From positions 66,411,760-66,475,759 of the forward strand of contig CM057005.1 in the NCBI GenBank assembly GCA_029891345.1: a stretch of DNA of 64,000 nucleotides. The letters run 5' to 3'. The notes under the pieces are model-generated. The model did no database searches. It worked only from the letters and a program-made list of their open reading frames with translations, and had not been told where the DNA came from. The first letter of the stretch is position 1; every line of letters begins with the position of its first letter. This document shows positions 1 through 12,439 of this stretch, in pieces. This DNA is from Dryococelus australis (Eukaryota; Arthropoda; Insecta; Phasmatodea; Phasmatidae). The position numbers and the translations under genes are program-made.

Positions 1-1518
1 GCTAATTATTATAATTACAAGTGTCAAAAACAAAAAGGAAACTAAATCATTTCAATTTTCACAAGTGTTTGCCAAACACTTTTAATTCAACTTGAAGACT
101 TTTAACTACTTTTCCTCCATCGTTACCAACTTTATTGGAAGCATGTCAGTCAGTCTGCCTGTTAAAATTAGGGATGGGATCCTCAATACCCTCAATACTT
201 TATAGTATCGAGTATCGCATGAGAATATCCAAAAGTATCTAATTTTAAAACCCAATTTCTCATGCCATAGTTATGGTACAAGAGTACCATAAGTTTCAAA
301 ATCATACTGTAATATTTGGAATGTGCACAATAATTTCAAAACTTGTACCATAATTTGAGTAAGTGTACCACAATATACAATATTTTATTCATAGCATAAT
401 ATTCACACAGCTGTGAGCACCTTGAGATGTATTTAGGCAAGCCATTCATACCAAAAATATGATTTTTGACATTAACTTTTATGGTACATAGTGGAGCTAC
501 AATAAAAACGGGTTGAGAGTTGCGAGCAAGCGCTAATAGGAGCGAGTGAGCAACTTGAGTAGTTACTGTACATCCAATACATATCACAATTATATGCTAC
601 ACCGAAATTTTTCATTTATTTAATTTTTATCCCATTAATAACTTTTATGGTATATATTTCAGTTACAATAAAAGCAGGTAGAAAGTTGAAACGAGCACCA
701 ATAGACACGAGCGAGATATTTATTGCACATCCCACAAATATCATAATTATTTGATGCAACGCCCTGTAATGACGGCAGTGGCAGCGGCTATCTGGCCGCC
801 ACCCGCCAGAATAATCTTGTGGCGATCTAGGCACGAGCGACAATAGCAAGCCGCCGCGTCAATCTCCTACGGGGTATAGCTCTATGTAATCATTATAATT
901 ATGATGTAGACACTTTGATTATAATGTGGTATGTGTTCCTATTTTCGAAAAAAAAAATCCGAAATTTGAGGCAGGCCTTGAAATTCATGCTTCAAAGTCA
1001 TTTACAGGCCTATAATTAATCTCCCACGGCATATAGCTCTATGTAATCATTATAGTTATGATGTAGACACTTTGATTATAATGTATATATACCGGCTATA
1101 AAGTATGTCTTCCGATTCTCAAAAAAACAATTCTGAGCGGACGAGCTATTGTGGACAAGGCTTAATGCAGAAAAGCTGTCTTTCTTTGCATGCCAAAATA
1201 CGAGCTAGGAGCTAGCGACATATTTCACAACACGTGAGGCACTGATGGATCCCATCTGCAGTGCAAGTGTGCAATCGACTGTTCAACGTGCTTCTTTTCT
1301 CATTCTCACTTCCTACCAATTAGGCCCAGCAGGAGGGGGGGGGGGGGGAATGAACCCCCTTCTTCAACCCACATGACAAACAACTCTGAGCTAACACCGC
1401 CCTTGATGGAATAAGTACATCCTTTGCCTGGAAAATGCATATTTTTTTTTAGTTATTTTTGCTTGAATGCATGTGACCCTTCATCACAGCGTGTTTCTCT
1501 TCTGTTTCTCTCCCTTAG
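1..1518. other. Intronic or upstream sequence with degenerate local duplications
   Basis: No coding region is seen. Around 100-165 there is a minus-strand scrap of the AGGCTGTTCA MITE family (it shares 'ccatcgttaccaacttta' with 33541-33560). At 168-235 a 'tagggatgggatcc' start followed by 'agtatcgagtatcg' resembles the end of a hAT-type element. Two pairs of imperfect direct repeats follow: about 472-600 with 640-765, and about 862-960 with 1018-1130 (shared 'tatagctctatgtaatcatt'). A run of 14 G lies at 1335-1348. Confidence 0.5.
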
Positions 1519-1542
1519 GTGCTGTTAAGTCCAGTGATGCAG
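1519..1542 (+). CDS. Candidate 24-base microexon of the Ig/sushi gene
   Basis: A strong pyrimidine tract (ttctcttctgtttctctccc) ends in a 'ttag' acceptor at 1515-1518. It is followed by 24 bases and then a 'gtaaaa' donor at 1543. In phase 1-1, which every sushi exon of this gene uses, the exon is open and encodes AVKSSDA between two split codons. Its final G joins the CG that opens the exon at 10154 to make an Ala codon. The peptide is polar, as expected of a linker before a CCP module. Phase 0 is also open and phase 2 has a stop. The splice signals and phase match are visible; that it is used is inferred. A chance pair of sites is the main alternative. Confidence 0.5.
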
Positions 1543-1739
1543 GTAAAAACAAAATAAAGTTCCTATAGCAAGGGACTAAACGTTTGACGAGTTACAGCGG
1601 TAAATAACAATACTTGTGCTGCGTTGTGTCACACCACATTAGAACACTTACTTTTTTTTGCTATTTTTGGGTACTGTACTCGGTCACTCCCAGAATAGCG
1701 CTGAAATCTATAACGCAGGTCTGAATTATGTCCCCCAAC

Positions 1740-2296
1740 AGCAGTGTTTTATCTGACTTTTACTGTGCTTTAAATGTATTCTTTTGTATGTTTTCTATTC
1801 AATTGGCATCAGTTGCCATAACATAGTTCCATACCACTGAACTATAGTCTAGTCTAGATCTAATTAAAGAATTATATAAACATAAAAAAGAATCAGGTGA
1901 TGTAGCAGAAAAACTAATGAACTTAATTAAACCTAGTGTTCAATTAATATTTCTTATTAAACTATCTATGTGTATATGAAAAAATAATTTTGTGTCTAGA
2001 ATTACCCCTAAGTCTCGCACATGGTACACCCTTTTTTATTAAAACATTATTAATAGAGTATTTACGAAATAAGAGGTTAGTTTTACTTGTAAAAGAAATA
2101 CGAAGAGTTTTTTGTGAGTTTAGTCTCATTGCATTATTGATGCACTAGTTATTGATTTGCAGTAATATCTTTTTGTAACCTAATACAGTCTTCGCTACTT
2201 TTAATACATTTATAAATTTTTAATCGTCTACATAAAGAAGTGCACTGGAGTGACTTATAATATCGACAATATCATTTACAAATATATTAAAGAGTA
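1740..2296 (-). pseudogene. Degenerate non-LTR (Jockey-like) reverse transcriptase fragment
   Basis: Read on the minus strand, about 2296-2230 encodes the approach to RT motif C, ending in an LYVDD box (the F/Y-x-D-D catalytic site of reverse transcriptases). It is preceded by a LLFNIFVNDI-like stretch and followed, after a one-base frame slip, by KIYKCIKSSEDC-like residues. Further on come 'SFT.KTN' and a 'SRLDYSSVVWN'-like block typical of the C-terminal part of Jockey or BS-type LINE polymerases. Stops and frame slips make it clearly dead. It lies in the intron after the candidate microexon, in antisense to the host gene. At its 5' side it is cut by the repeat at 2296-3053. Family assignment is from motif memory; a translated search would settle the clade. 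Confidence 0.65.
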
Positions 2297-3053
2297 GTAA
2301 GAATAATTTATGTTTTGTTTGACAAGAAGCAACATGCCATGTCATGGCTCACCACGTCTGCCAACTTCACCTGCCCCGCCAACATATATAAATATATTGA
2401 AATACGTATTCAAACATTAAAATTTCTTTTCAGTTGTAAATTACAAATTCAAAAATCATTATTGTGCTGTAATAAGTATGAAATATGCTACAATTGAAAA
2501 TATGTATAATTTCCTTGTTTACTAGCCAAGTGAAATTTCCAGAGTGTGAAAGAGACGAAGAAAGAGAAAGAGGGCGACAAGCCTTGCCAGCAGACAGCTT
2601 TTCAATTGCTTTCTAGCTCGATAAAACAATACCGTACCATTACGGCCTACTCCCAATATTTTCCACTGTTATTTTAAACTGTAAAAATGTGATATGTTGC
2701 CATCAGTGCTACTAAAATATTTAAATATTTCGATAGGCACAGTTTAATTTACAAATAGTATACTAAAAAATGAGGTTAAAATAATATTTTAACTGTAAAC
2801 TATTTCTTACCGGTCATTGCCAACACGTCGATGCACTCGCTATTGCTAATTCATATTTAAAAAAGAAATAAATATTACAAGTTATAGAAGATATTAAGGT
2901 AAAGTTTCATTTATTCAATAATACAGTACTCTAAAGTTAACCACAGTGTTAATATATTTGTGGAATACAGGTTATTGAAAAAACAGGTGACATGTTATGT
3001 GCCTAGAGTGTTTTTTCAAAGGTTGATTTTCATAAGTTGCTTCCAATCGGGAA
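2296..3053 (-). mobile_element. Truncated copy of the 1.9-kb TIR element
   Basis: The minus strand of this segment aligns by eye with 52393 to about 53150. It shares the terminal stretch 'gaagcaactt', the TTTGAAAAA block, 'acaagttatagaagatatta' and the 'attacggcctactcccaata' region. Only the 5' end of the element is present here. The terminus runs into a short (TA)n and CT-rich tract followed by about 20 T (3054-3131). Confidence 0.65.
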
Positions 3054-3131
3054 TATATATATATATATCCATCCCTCTCCCCCCTTCTCTCTATCTCTCT
3101 CTCTCTGTTTTTTTTTTTTTTTTTTTTTTTT

Positions 3132-6100
3132 TACTGAAATAAACAAGCTGGCTGTCCCAGACCTTACAGCTTTCATGGGACATGATGATAAATGGCTAGA
3201 CAGTACGTACCTCAATTAATAGCACTTATAAAACGTGCCTGGTTAAGTTATTGTACTAGCCAAGCTTTTCAATGCTTAACATGGATTAAATATGAAAGCT
3301 CCCGTGCTGATGCAGAACATAATAGTGGTAATTGCGATTGTCAAGTTTAATCCGCATTAAGTGAATTAAGGAAAATCGCTGTATTAAAAATGCTTTGAAA
3401 CTTACATCATTTTTAAGTAACTCAGTTACGAGAATTATTAAGTGAGACATTTGACTATTGGTTAGTATTAGATCAATACACATGATGTGTGAATGGTGAA
3501 CCATCTAAGGTAACTTTTAATAGTAACCAAACCACTCTGAGTAGAAGCATCACTTTTGTTTGGTTATGGTATACTGAATATCCTGACCGTAATTCAGTTA
3601 ACTTAAATAATCGTACATAATATTTTCTTTGGAGGTTTGGGGATGTTTTTATAGTTGTACATTTTTCACTCCATGCGCAGTTTCTAGTTCCAAATTACCT
3701 CGAGTTTGAAAAGAATTTTTAATTTTAGGTTTCGTGGTATGTGAGGTGCACGTACGTTAGAAAAGGCTGCTTGAAGTATGTTTTATAGTTGACTTATATA
3801 TAGGATTATGAGTTTTCCACGAAAAGATTTCGCCCTAGCTGCACTCAAAAATAGTTTACGATCCATTTTCGTATTTGAATTGTTTTTACTCTCATGCTTC
3901 TGAGGTTCCTTCCCCACGAATAACGGGCGTTTAGTTTCTGGGAAACTATATTTAATTGGTCTAGTCAGGTAAAAAAAAAAGTTTTCTCAGAAAGCCATGC
4001 ATCCATCAACCAAAGGAGATATGAACTTGTACAAGCAAGGTATTGGAAAAATCATCTCGGGGAAAACATGGGACATGCAAAATGCATGTTATTTTCAGGT
4101 AGCAAGCTAAGCTATGTGACTTTACAGTATATGCCCGTTTGACTTCTGCAATTGGCCGACAATTTGTAATGCACGCTCGGAAGTACTCTCCAGCTAGTGA
4201 TGATGTTTCAGCAATGGAGTGACCAATTTTCTGTAATGCTGTCATGCAAGTAAATGACTTAATGTAAAGGGCAGCCACCAATGCACTCAGATTGTTACAA
4301 AGCATGAATACCTCAGTGAAAGCTAGTCTTGCGCCAAATAACGACGTAAATTTTGCACTTCGCTAGGCATAACGAGTCCCAAAAATGTGTTTACAGAAAA
4401 AAGGATGTGCAAAATGACTACTACTTCCAAGTCTTCCCTACTTATAACGTGCAACCATATGACTAAGTAAATTTTTTGTTTGAAAGCCTACAATCAAGGT
4501 TAAGGCACTAGCTTTTATAAGTTTCACATTTAATCTCTTTAAGTTTTCTGATATTATAGTCTGAAAATGTTGTTTTATGCTGCATTATGTGATTGAAAAA
4601 CAGTGGTTGCAACAAAAATAATCCTTTTAACTATGTACCCATGTCCTTTTTGTCTTAAGAGTATGCCACCAATGCTGGCAGCAACTTCATTTTGCACTTA
4701 TGTATTGTAAACATGCTGCAACATGAATAGTTAACGTACAATGTAAAAGGGTGCCCTAAATACTGGTGTTGTAAATTTCACCTGGGCTTCAGCCATGGCG
4801 TTGCCAATCAGTAGCATCAAATCATAATATTGCAGGCTTAATTCCATAGTGCCATGACTGATAAGAAATTATCTGTGCACAAACACTTGCTCTGAAGTGA
4901 GAATCACACATTACCAATGAACGTTTCTTTGAACTGTGTACAAGCTCAATGAATTTTTAGCCACTGCACTGTTACATCTTATTCTGTAACACTTATGCAG
5001 TTTAGATTTTTTCATAAATAGTTCTGTTAATTCGAAAATGATGTAGCCACTAAAAGGGAGTAAAAGGCAGTAATAGGCTTAAAATAGCTGCTACAGCATA
5101 TTTTACGTCCATTTGATACCTAAATTTGGCGGGAAATACCTTCAGATACAACCAGTAGATAATATTCAGTGGCATTTACTTTGGCAGGTTTAAAATTTGA
5201 AGTTACACAAAACTTTCACTGTAATCTACCCAATATTTTGTAAATTTTGTTACATAATATTAATCGTAAATTGATGTGATCTTGGATAGGGCCTAAATCT
5301 TGTAGAAATATCGGCAGCATCGCTCCGTTACTCTTAATGCATAACTCCAGTATCTCCAAAAACCTTGAACCAGACATTTTTTCACTACTCCAGAAGTATC
5401 TGAATTTTAATTGCATTACTGAATGATAACATGCATGTATGTCAATTTTATTCAGATTACATACTAATGAGTTTTCAAACCTTTGAAATTATAAACTGTC
5501 TATTACAATGTTATCACTGTTATAAAAGTGCTACAGGAAAGACCATTATGTACAGGGGGAAATTTAGACTCCTCTTCTAACTGGGAAAACTAATTATATT
5601 CTTAATAAAAGTAAATAAAAAAAAAACTTTGTTTTAAGTAAATTATGAATATAATCTGTTTTGAAAATACATTCTTTATGAATTGTAGTTAATGTTAAAA
5701 TAAAGAAGGCCATATATTTTTTTTCATTCAAGTGATCCTGTGTTAAGAAAAATAACTGGGCTACTAAAACCACGAAGTAACTAAGACAGCCTCAGCAATA
5801 TCGTATGAAACAATTATAGTCATTTGGTTGGCAGGAGGTTCGCGCACTTTCACCCTGACTACATTCTTTGACGTATCTGCAGTTGACTAATTTTTCGCAG
5901 CAAAGCAGCGAACTGAATAGTGGAACATTTTGTTTTTGCTCTGTTGCCAGCATTGTCACGTTTGTTTTTCAGCCTGCACTCAGTGATATGGAACCTGCGG
6001 TGAGATTCCCTTTCGCACTTGTATTTGGTCATGTGCACAGTTGTGGAACTAACCAGCTGAGCGGATCACTACACATGTAGTGTTAATATGCTCATCAGGA

Positions 6101-6395
6101 TGTCGTAAACACATTGAGTATCGAAGAGTAGCACGACGTAACTAACAATGCGCTAAAATTACATGTTATAAAGGAACTCTGCCCATCAAACACAAGAACG
6201 TAGAGGCAGTTTGTCAGATTGATATATAGCAGCTGTCTGCAGTTAATTGAGTACATTATGAAAAAAATCCTTGTCCACAAACGCTTACATGTTCCTGTAA
6301 TCACTAGTTGAGCGAACTCTCTGTTGGTGCAGAGGTACCGACGTGTGTACCATAATGTGGTTAGCTCACGCATGTATTTTAAGTAGAGCTGTGTT
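3132..6395. other. AT-rich intron sequence, no gene seen
   Basis: Only short chance open frames are present. No splice-flanked open segment with domain signatures was found on the + strand, and no repeat was matched to another part of the window with confidence. Confidence 0.4.
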
Positions 6396-6481
6396 TTTCA
6401 GCCCTGCGTTAATTTTTATGAGTAGCCAATTTCCCACCTTTTGCTCATTGCTCACCAAACTTCAGAATATTCTTTATTATA

Positions 6482-6902
6482 GTCTACACTGTTTCTTCAC
6501 ACTTTTCGAATCAAACCTTTGAAAAATTCCCCCATTGTATGAGGTGTGTGTTTGGTAGTTTCCTAAGTATGACATAAATTACACACTTATTATTCTTCTG
6601 TTAACATAAGTCTTTTTTTTTTGGTTAAATCAGTTTTTTACTTAAATTTTATTCATTCATTATAATGTTTTAATTTATAACCACCACGAATAAAACAAAT
6701 GATAAATAGGTGTGTTGGTAATGCCTAGTAACAAATAGTTCTTATGCAGAATATCATTAAACTGAGTGTGCACGAATGTGGTGCATTGTCTCTGGTGAAT
6801 TTTATAGACTAGGTTAAGCTTTGTTTGCGTGAGGCGTACGAATATCCTGAAAGCAGAACTTAAGCAGGGATCAGAAAAGTCAGAAATAAACTGTGAATGG
6901 AC
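6482..6902 (+). mobile_element. TA-flanked MITE, family 2 (full copy)
   Basis: The inverted ends are GTCTACACTGTTTCTTC on the left and the complement of GAAATAAACTGTGAATGGAC on the right, each next to a TA. The inner sequence 'gtgttggtaatgcc' followed by 'aaatagttcttatgca' recurs in the other copies (18714-19949, 23094-23518, 35045-35375, 25745-26660). No open frame is present, so it is non-autonomous. The TA duplication points to a Tc1/mariner-type transposase acting in trans. Confidence 0.7.
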
Positions 6903-7347
6903 TATATATGAATGTTGAAAAATTAAAAAAATAAGGGAATAAGAATTAATAATTGCACGTATGGCAAACTGATATATTTAGAGACCTGCAAAATTCACGA
7001 TATTATTTAGCGGCAGACTGAACTCGTAAGTTGCTGTGCATTTGACCAACTTCTGCCATAGGTCAGCAGTGTGTCTGGCTCACCTCACGGGAATCTTGAG
7101 TCAATAATGTAACTTCAGCAGCAAAGTGGCCAATGTCTTTTGACAAAGTCAAATAGGTACAGGTGGTTCATGATAAAGTGAGCACTTTTGAAATCAACCT
7201 TAGAAAAAAGTCACTGCGCCTACCTGCACATATTTTTTAACAGGCCACTGAGTGGCATGCGCCCAGTAAAGTTGGTATTGACGGAAGGAAAAGTAGTTTC
7301 ATATCATAATGTTGAATAAAAAGTGTTATGTAACCATTTATAATAAC

Positions 7348-9739
7348 TAGAGTTGTTCCGATACCGATACCACAGCCAATACAAATGCCCTTCGCACTGA
7401 ATTTTAGAAAAAGTATTACTGTTAATAATACATTAAAAACATTTCTCCTAGGCTCATTTAAATAAAGAAAATAATGTCTTAAATTACTGTATATAATTTA
7501 TTGTAATCTGACACAAAATACAAGCTGACCTAAAACTTTCAAACCCTCTGAAAATGCAAATAATACGACACCAATATTGCAAGTCAAATTTTAAACGTTC
7601 TGCGTGCACTATCAACCAAGAGCGTACTGAGAAGTTATCGATCAGGCAGTGTCATGTCTGTTGGTTTGTGCGGGGGGAGGGGGTAGAGCCAGCAGGAGGA
7701 TGACCTCTCCACGCCGCTACCTGTTGGCGACACTTTACATGCGTGACAAATGTCTGTCTTTTAAAGTAATTAATCATATTTTACTGCAAAGAAAACTTGT
7801 AAATTTGAGACACAAATGATGTCATTATAATTGATTTCTTCACTGTCTTTAATAATTAATCATTCAAAACCATGTCCTCTGATTTTCCCTGTCATGAGTC
7901 ACATTGCACTAGGCTCGGTGCTTACCTACCCATTAGATGGCAGAAGGTATCGAATAGGCACTTGCATATTATCAGTTTATTCAAAGATGCATGTCTATTG
8001 AAATAAATTAATATAAATACTCCTATTTCCCTGCAAGTTACTGAAAATTAACACTTATAATATAAGTCACTCAATGTGCAAACAATTTTTTTGCTGATTA
8101 GTGGTAGAGTATATGCTTTTGTGGATAAAATTTTATTCGCGAAGATGCTGCCCTTTGAGTTAAATAAATATTAAGTTTTAAAGTCATGTTAATTTTACGC
8201 CAGATACAATGAAACACCAACCTTACAGGATAAAACAACCTTTAAACACAAAAGAAAACATCTTTACAAATAATAGTTCCTCGTTAAAATGTTTTGTATA
8301 ATATTTTCAGGTGAAACCATTTGCTTTAAAATACAAGTGATGTTAGGTGCAACTATTTTGAGCGATGCATACCGTATTTACTTGTGTATAGTGCATCATA
8401 ATTTTTGCAGCAAGTTGTAAGGAAAATAGTTTTTAAAATAAAATTACACCAAAAATTTGTGGCACTGTTAGCAAGTATGGAGAAAATTATTCTTTTTTAC
8501 ATTAATGTGTGGTGATTGTGATGTTTGGAAAACACTTTAATCAAATAACTTTGGTGCCAAAACAAAATTTAAAAAAATTCCAGACACCTCCTGCTCCTTT
8601 TAGCAGTGACCGGCTGTCTGATTTTTTTTTTTTTGCAGTTCTAGAATGTCACACTACCCTTGTCTAAAAAAATAAGTATTCTCATCCCTTCCCCCCCCCC
8701 CCCCCCCCCTTTTATTCTCACTCCACAAACATGGCTCGCTAGCCTCTGCCATGGAAATAAAGGCTACATTCCACTTGGTACTTAAAGCACTGACCAGTAG
8801 CATGCCAAAAGGAACGCCATCAATAAAAATTTGCACTCCAGTAGCGCTTAGTACTGGAACCAGGTGGAACACGCATCAGTAGTTTTCAGCACAAATAATG
8901 GCATCTGCTATAAGCGATGAAGCAATGATAAGCTTAAACATGTTGTAAACCAGGGGTTGATATATTTTCTTTTCATTTTCATCTGATTCTGGCTCATCGA
9001 GTGATGATGCGATCAAAGAAAGTGAAAATATATTTTCCACCTGCAACTTCTGCATATAACAACATAATTTGCTCGTTATACATCACCGTCATGTTGCGTC
9101 ATCTGCTTTTACTGAGACTGTCTGACCTTCTGCATGTCAGCAGTTTCAGCCGGAAGTATAGTCTCCAACCCAGATGCCACAACACCATTCCTCCGTTACT
9201 GATCAGCAGAATCAGTAACTAAAGGAATGCTCATCAGTACTGGTCAGCTCTTTCAGTGCCAAGTGGAATGTGGCTAAAGAGGGCTTGGCGGAATTATCTA
9301 CCAGCAATATCTGGGTGTTATTTGAGCTCTAGTTGGTGTGGTGAAAAGATGTCATTAGGAGGGGGGGGGGTGAGGGAGTGGGGTTTCGACCTACACATAA
9401 GTGAAGAGCGAGAGATAAGACAACAGACAGTCCCGCCACTTCCCTCAACATCCCCAGACAATTTATGGCTACCACTCTCCCTTAGTCTTTTTTTCCGTGC
9501 AAAGGCGCACCCCAGAAATTTTTTCCTTTATTTTGGGAAAAAAAGGATGCGCCATACACGAGTAAATACGGTATTTGTTCTTATTTTTCTTTTTGTTTTG
9601 TGTGGTGTTTAAAAACTGAAATACTGTAATTTTTGTACTTAAAGAAAGTAATATCTTGACTTCATTGTCTACAACCAATACTATAGTATCGACCCAATAT
9701 CATACCCGATACAGATAAATCGGGAAAAGGCGAACTCTA
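7348..9739 (+). mobile_element. hAT-like element inserted in the family-1 MITE
   Basis: The insert begins TAGAGTTGTTCCGATACCGATACC and ends ...GGCGAACTCTA, giving short inverted ends of TAGAGTT. It is bracketed by an exact 8-base duplication, ATAATAAC at 7340-7347 and 9740-9747, the duplication length of hAT transposons. Subterminal GATACCGATACC-type repeats are common in insect hAT-derived MITEs. No transposase frame survives. It contains a further element at 8371-9572. Confidence 0.8.
8371..9572 (+). mobile_element. TIR element nested inside the hAT-like element
   Basis: The left end ACCGTATTTACTTGTGTATAGTGCATC is mirrored by the right end GATGCGCCATACACGAGTAAATACGGT, and each is flanked by AT. 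The interior has a run of 19 C (8691-8709) and a G-rich tract near 9360. No intact coding region is visible. The open frame at 9256-9612 crosses the right end and is probably chance. Confidence 0.7.
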
Positions 9740-10153
9740 ATAATAACTTAAATTATTCCTTTCACTTTCTGTTTTTTTGTCCATCGAAGTGTAAAAATTG
9801 ACCAGATTTGTAACATATTTACTTTTCTAATAATTCCACAGTTTCACTTGGCCATCGCATGAATAAAGTGATGAGACCCATGTCAATGTTAATTTTACAT
9901 ATGGTGAAAGAATACACAAAGTGCATACAAGTAGAACTTAAAGCAGGCTTTCAAAAGTATTCATTTTACTGTGAACAACATACAGGTCACTCTACTTGAA
10001 GATAGGTGGCCAATAAAACTACAGACTGTTCTCAATTACATATAAGGCAGTGGACTGTATCTTGTCACCGAACGATGACACAAATTTTCAGGTCTCTAGA
10101 CATATTATGTTGAAAGTGTTAGACGTGCATGTTTGTATGTTGTGTTGTTGCAG

Positions 10154-10375
10154 CGCCATGCGAGCTGCCGACCATCTCGAATGGGCAGTACCTGTCTGGG
10201 TACCGGGCGGGCCTGACGATTGCGAATGGTTCGTCAGTGAGGTTCCAGTGCGACAGCGACTACAGCAAGTCGACGTCGCAGCCGGTGGAGTGCGTGCTGG
10301 GTGAGCTGCGGCCCCGCGTGCCCGCCTGCAGGCACCACTCGGCCAACACAGGCATCATCGGCGCCTCGCTGCCCG
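10154..10375 (+). CDS. Internal exon: sushi (CCP) module 1, Hikaru genki-like gene
   Basis: The 222-base exon lies between a 'ttgttgcag' acceptor and a 'gtgagt' donor, phase 1-1, encoding 74 residues. Residues 3-59 form one sushi module: Cys3 (PCELPTISNGQYL), Cys33 (VRFQC), Cys47 and Cys59 (RVPAC), the usual four cysteines. The Trp normally found between the third and fourth cysteines is missing (GELRPRVPAC). An N-glycosylation site (NGS) lies at residues 25-27. The tail (HHSANTGIIGASLP) is a linker. Sushi modules bind other extracellular proteins; in the Hig family they act at the synaptic cleft. The exon is far richer in GC than its introns. The family call rests on module order and is less certain than the sushi call. 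Confidence 0.88.
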
Positions 10376-10454
10376 GTGAGTCTTCCAGCACCTTGCTCTC
10401 CACCTCGTCATGCTCGAGGTTGAAGTAAAGCAAATGCTAATGGAAAGTGGCATC

Positions 10455-10757
10455 TGTTTTGACATGAATATATCTTTAAATTTGCGACCATAGTGGGAGG
10501 CAATCCAGAAAATTTGATGATAACGAAATCGGGGGGGGGGGGGGGGGGTGCAGTTTGGCATTGCAGCTCCAAATCTATAGTCTACATTCAAAATTCAATT
10601 ACACCACTTGATTGCCAAATGATCAAAAAATATGTTACGTTGAGCGAGGACTGCGAAGCATCGCTCTTGGCAGGGGAGGGGGTAAGCGCAATTTTGAGTT
10701 TGTTTCGTAGCATCTCGTAACTTCCGTATAGTAAACTTTTGACTAGGAGAAGCTACG
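10455..10757 (+). repeat. Intronic repeat, copy 1 (pair with 24257-24535)
   Basis: From 'ttttgacatgaatat' to 'gactaggagaagct' this segment aligns with 24257-24535, sharing 'catagtgggaggcaatccag' and 'ggactgcgaagcatc'. This copy carries an 18-G run (10531-10548) that the other lacks. It starts about 80 bases after the donor of the preceding exon. Confidence 0.8.
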
Positions 10758-10766
10758 ACACGTCAT

Positions 10767-11062
10767 AGCGGATCAATGAATTTGGATGAAATTTGGTACA
10801 GGAGTAGATTATATTCTGTATTTGCACATTGTTTGTTTTCCGGGATGAAAAGTACCCTGTTTCTTAGGGAATATATAAAATATGCCATCAACCATTTGAG
10901 TAGGCGCTGGTTGGTGGTCTGTTTTCATTCCGGGATAAAAGTACCCTGTGTGCTAATCCAAAATATTAGAGTAAAATAGAACAACAATTAAGATAGAGCA
11001 CTTGGTCATTATAATTAAGGTTAGAATTTTGTACGCAGGTGGAGCCACATATAACAGCTAGT
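10767..11062 (+). repeat. Degenerate insect interspersed repeat 3' region
   Basis: The segment has 'gaatttggatgaaatttggtac', two 'ccgggat(g)aaaagtaccctg' blocks (10841-10859, 10932-10950) and a 3' end 'gtggagccacatataacagctag'. It resembles the widespread insect repeat class ending in '...gcaacagctagt' (Helitron- or RTE-like). A related short element with that ending is at 39797-39866. Classification is from memory only. Confidence 0.4.
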
Positions 11063-12439
11063 ATGTTTATATATTGATATATTTTATTAACAGAACTTGA
11101 AAATGCAAATGTGTCATTGAATTATGAATGTATACATTTTTGATTGCATGCTCTAAATATTACGAAAAAATAATTTAAATAAATATTATGGCAATAGATT
11201 ATGGTAACAATGCTTTATGGGCTTATATTGGCTATGGCTATCTTAATGACAGTTCACATTCAGAGAAAAGAGTACAACTAAGAGTACTCGATAATGTTCT
11301 CTATAGAGTATTATGCAAGAATTGCTCTTAAAGTGTGGGGTCAACTAGTACTTTCAATGCTGTACACTGTGATGTACATTACAGTTTGCATCGTCTTTCA
11401 TAAATGTGTGTAATTTTTAGACTTGGCTATCAGTAGTCATGTTGTGTCAACAAGCTTGCTTATTGGTGTTGGCACTATTAATTTAACAAAATAAATTAAA
11501 AATAATGTAAAAACATATGTTGGCACCCAGGCAGATATTTTTACTTACAACACCACTTGTATTAAAATGCATTGTAGCCCTTTTTTGTAATTAACACAAT
11601 TATAAGAACAAAATAAAACATACAACTTAATTGAGGTACAGTATACGTGCAGAGAAACAGAATCCATGAAGCATTAATTTAAGGATGTCATGGCCATGCT
11701 TAAACAAAGCATCATTACCTCTTTTCCATTAGGAATTGAAAATGTTTTTAATATCACAAACAGGCAAAATGCTTTAACTATGAGACAGTGGTTTTAGTGA
11801 TAAAAAGTATGAGACTAAATTCAATGCATATTGCAGTACAGTAGGTACTTACACTGCAGTACAGATAGTGTACGGTGTGTCAGACTCTCTAACCTATTAA
11901 GATGTTTAGAAGATTGCTTTGTTGAAATTCTGTGTGTGTATATAAAACCTTTTAAGAAATTTTAATCCTTGTATTATCGTAAATTTAAGAATTTAAATGA
12001 TTACTCAAAGTTATGTGCATCTCTCATAAATCATGTCACACACACATGCACAGGTGCATGCATGCACATGTGTGTGTATAAATAAATATATAAATAAATA
12101 TAACTATATATATTGATGCCATCTTGTGAGACACTAGACGAACGATGACACAAATACATACTGGTAATTTGGGCGCCAGCGGTGCTTTCCAATCACCACA
12201 TTATTGAGACTCAGGGATGTTTGTGTGTTCTGTGTGTCCGTCTCACCTGTGCGTACTTACAAACATGTTGGCAATACTAAACTTTTAATAAAAATCACTG
12301 AAATAAACAATTGATAAAACATATGTGGTTAGGACACTGTCACTACTGAGTAAAAGAATTGAGTTCACTGTAGACTTGTTTTTATTGATATTTTTCATAC
12401 ACATCAATGTGCCAATGAAATGATTATCTCAGTCATGAC

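Larger units (their letters stand above)
7160..9980 (+). mobile_element. TA-flanked MITE, family 1, split by a nested insertion
   Basis: The left half (7160-7347) begins CAGGTGGTTCATGATAAAGTGAG. The right half (9740-9980) ends with the matching inverted repeat ...TTTTACTGTGAACAACA, followed by TA. Joined, the halves are collinear with the uninterrupted copies at 25270-25685 and 36015-36449. The 2.4 kb between them is a hAT-like element with its own target duplication. Confidence 0.8.
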
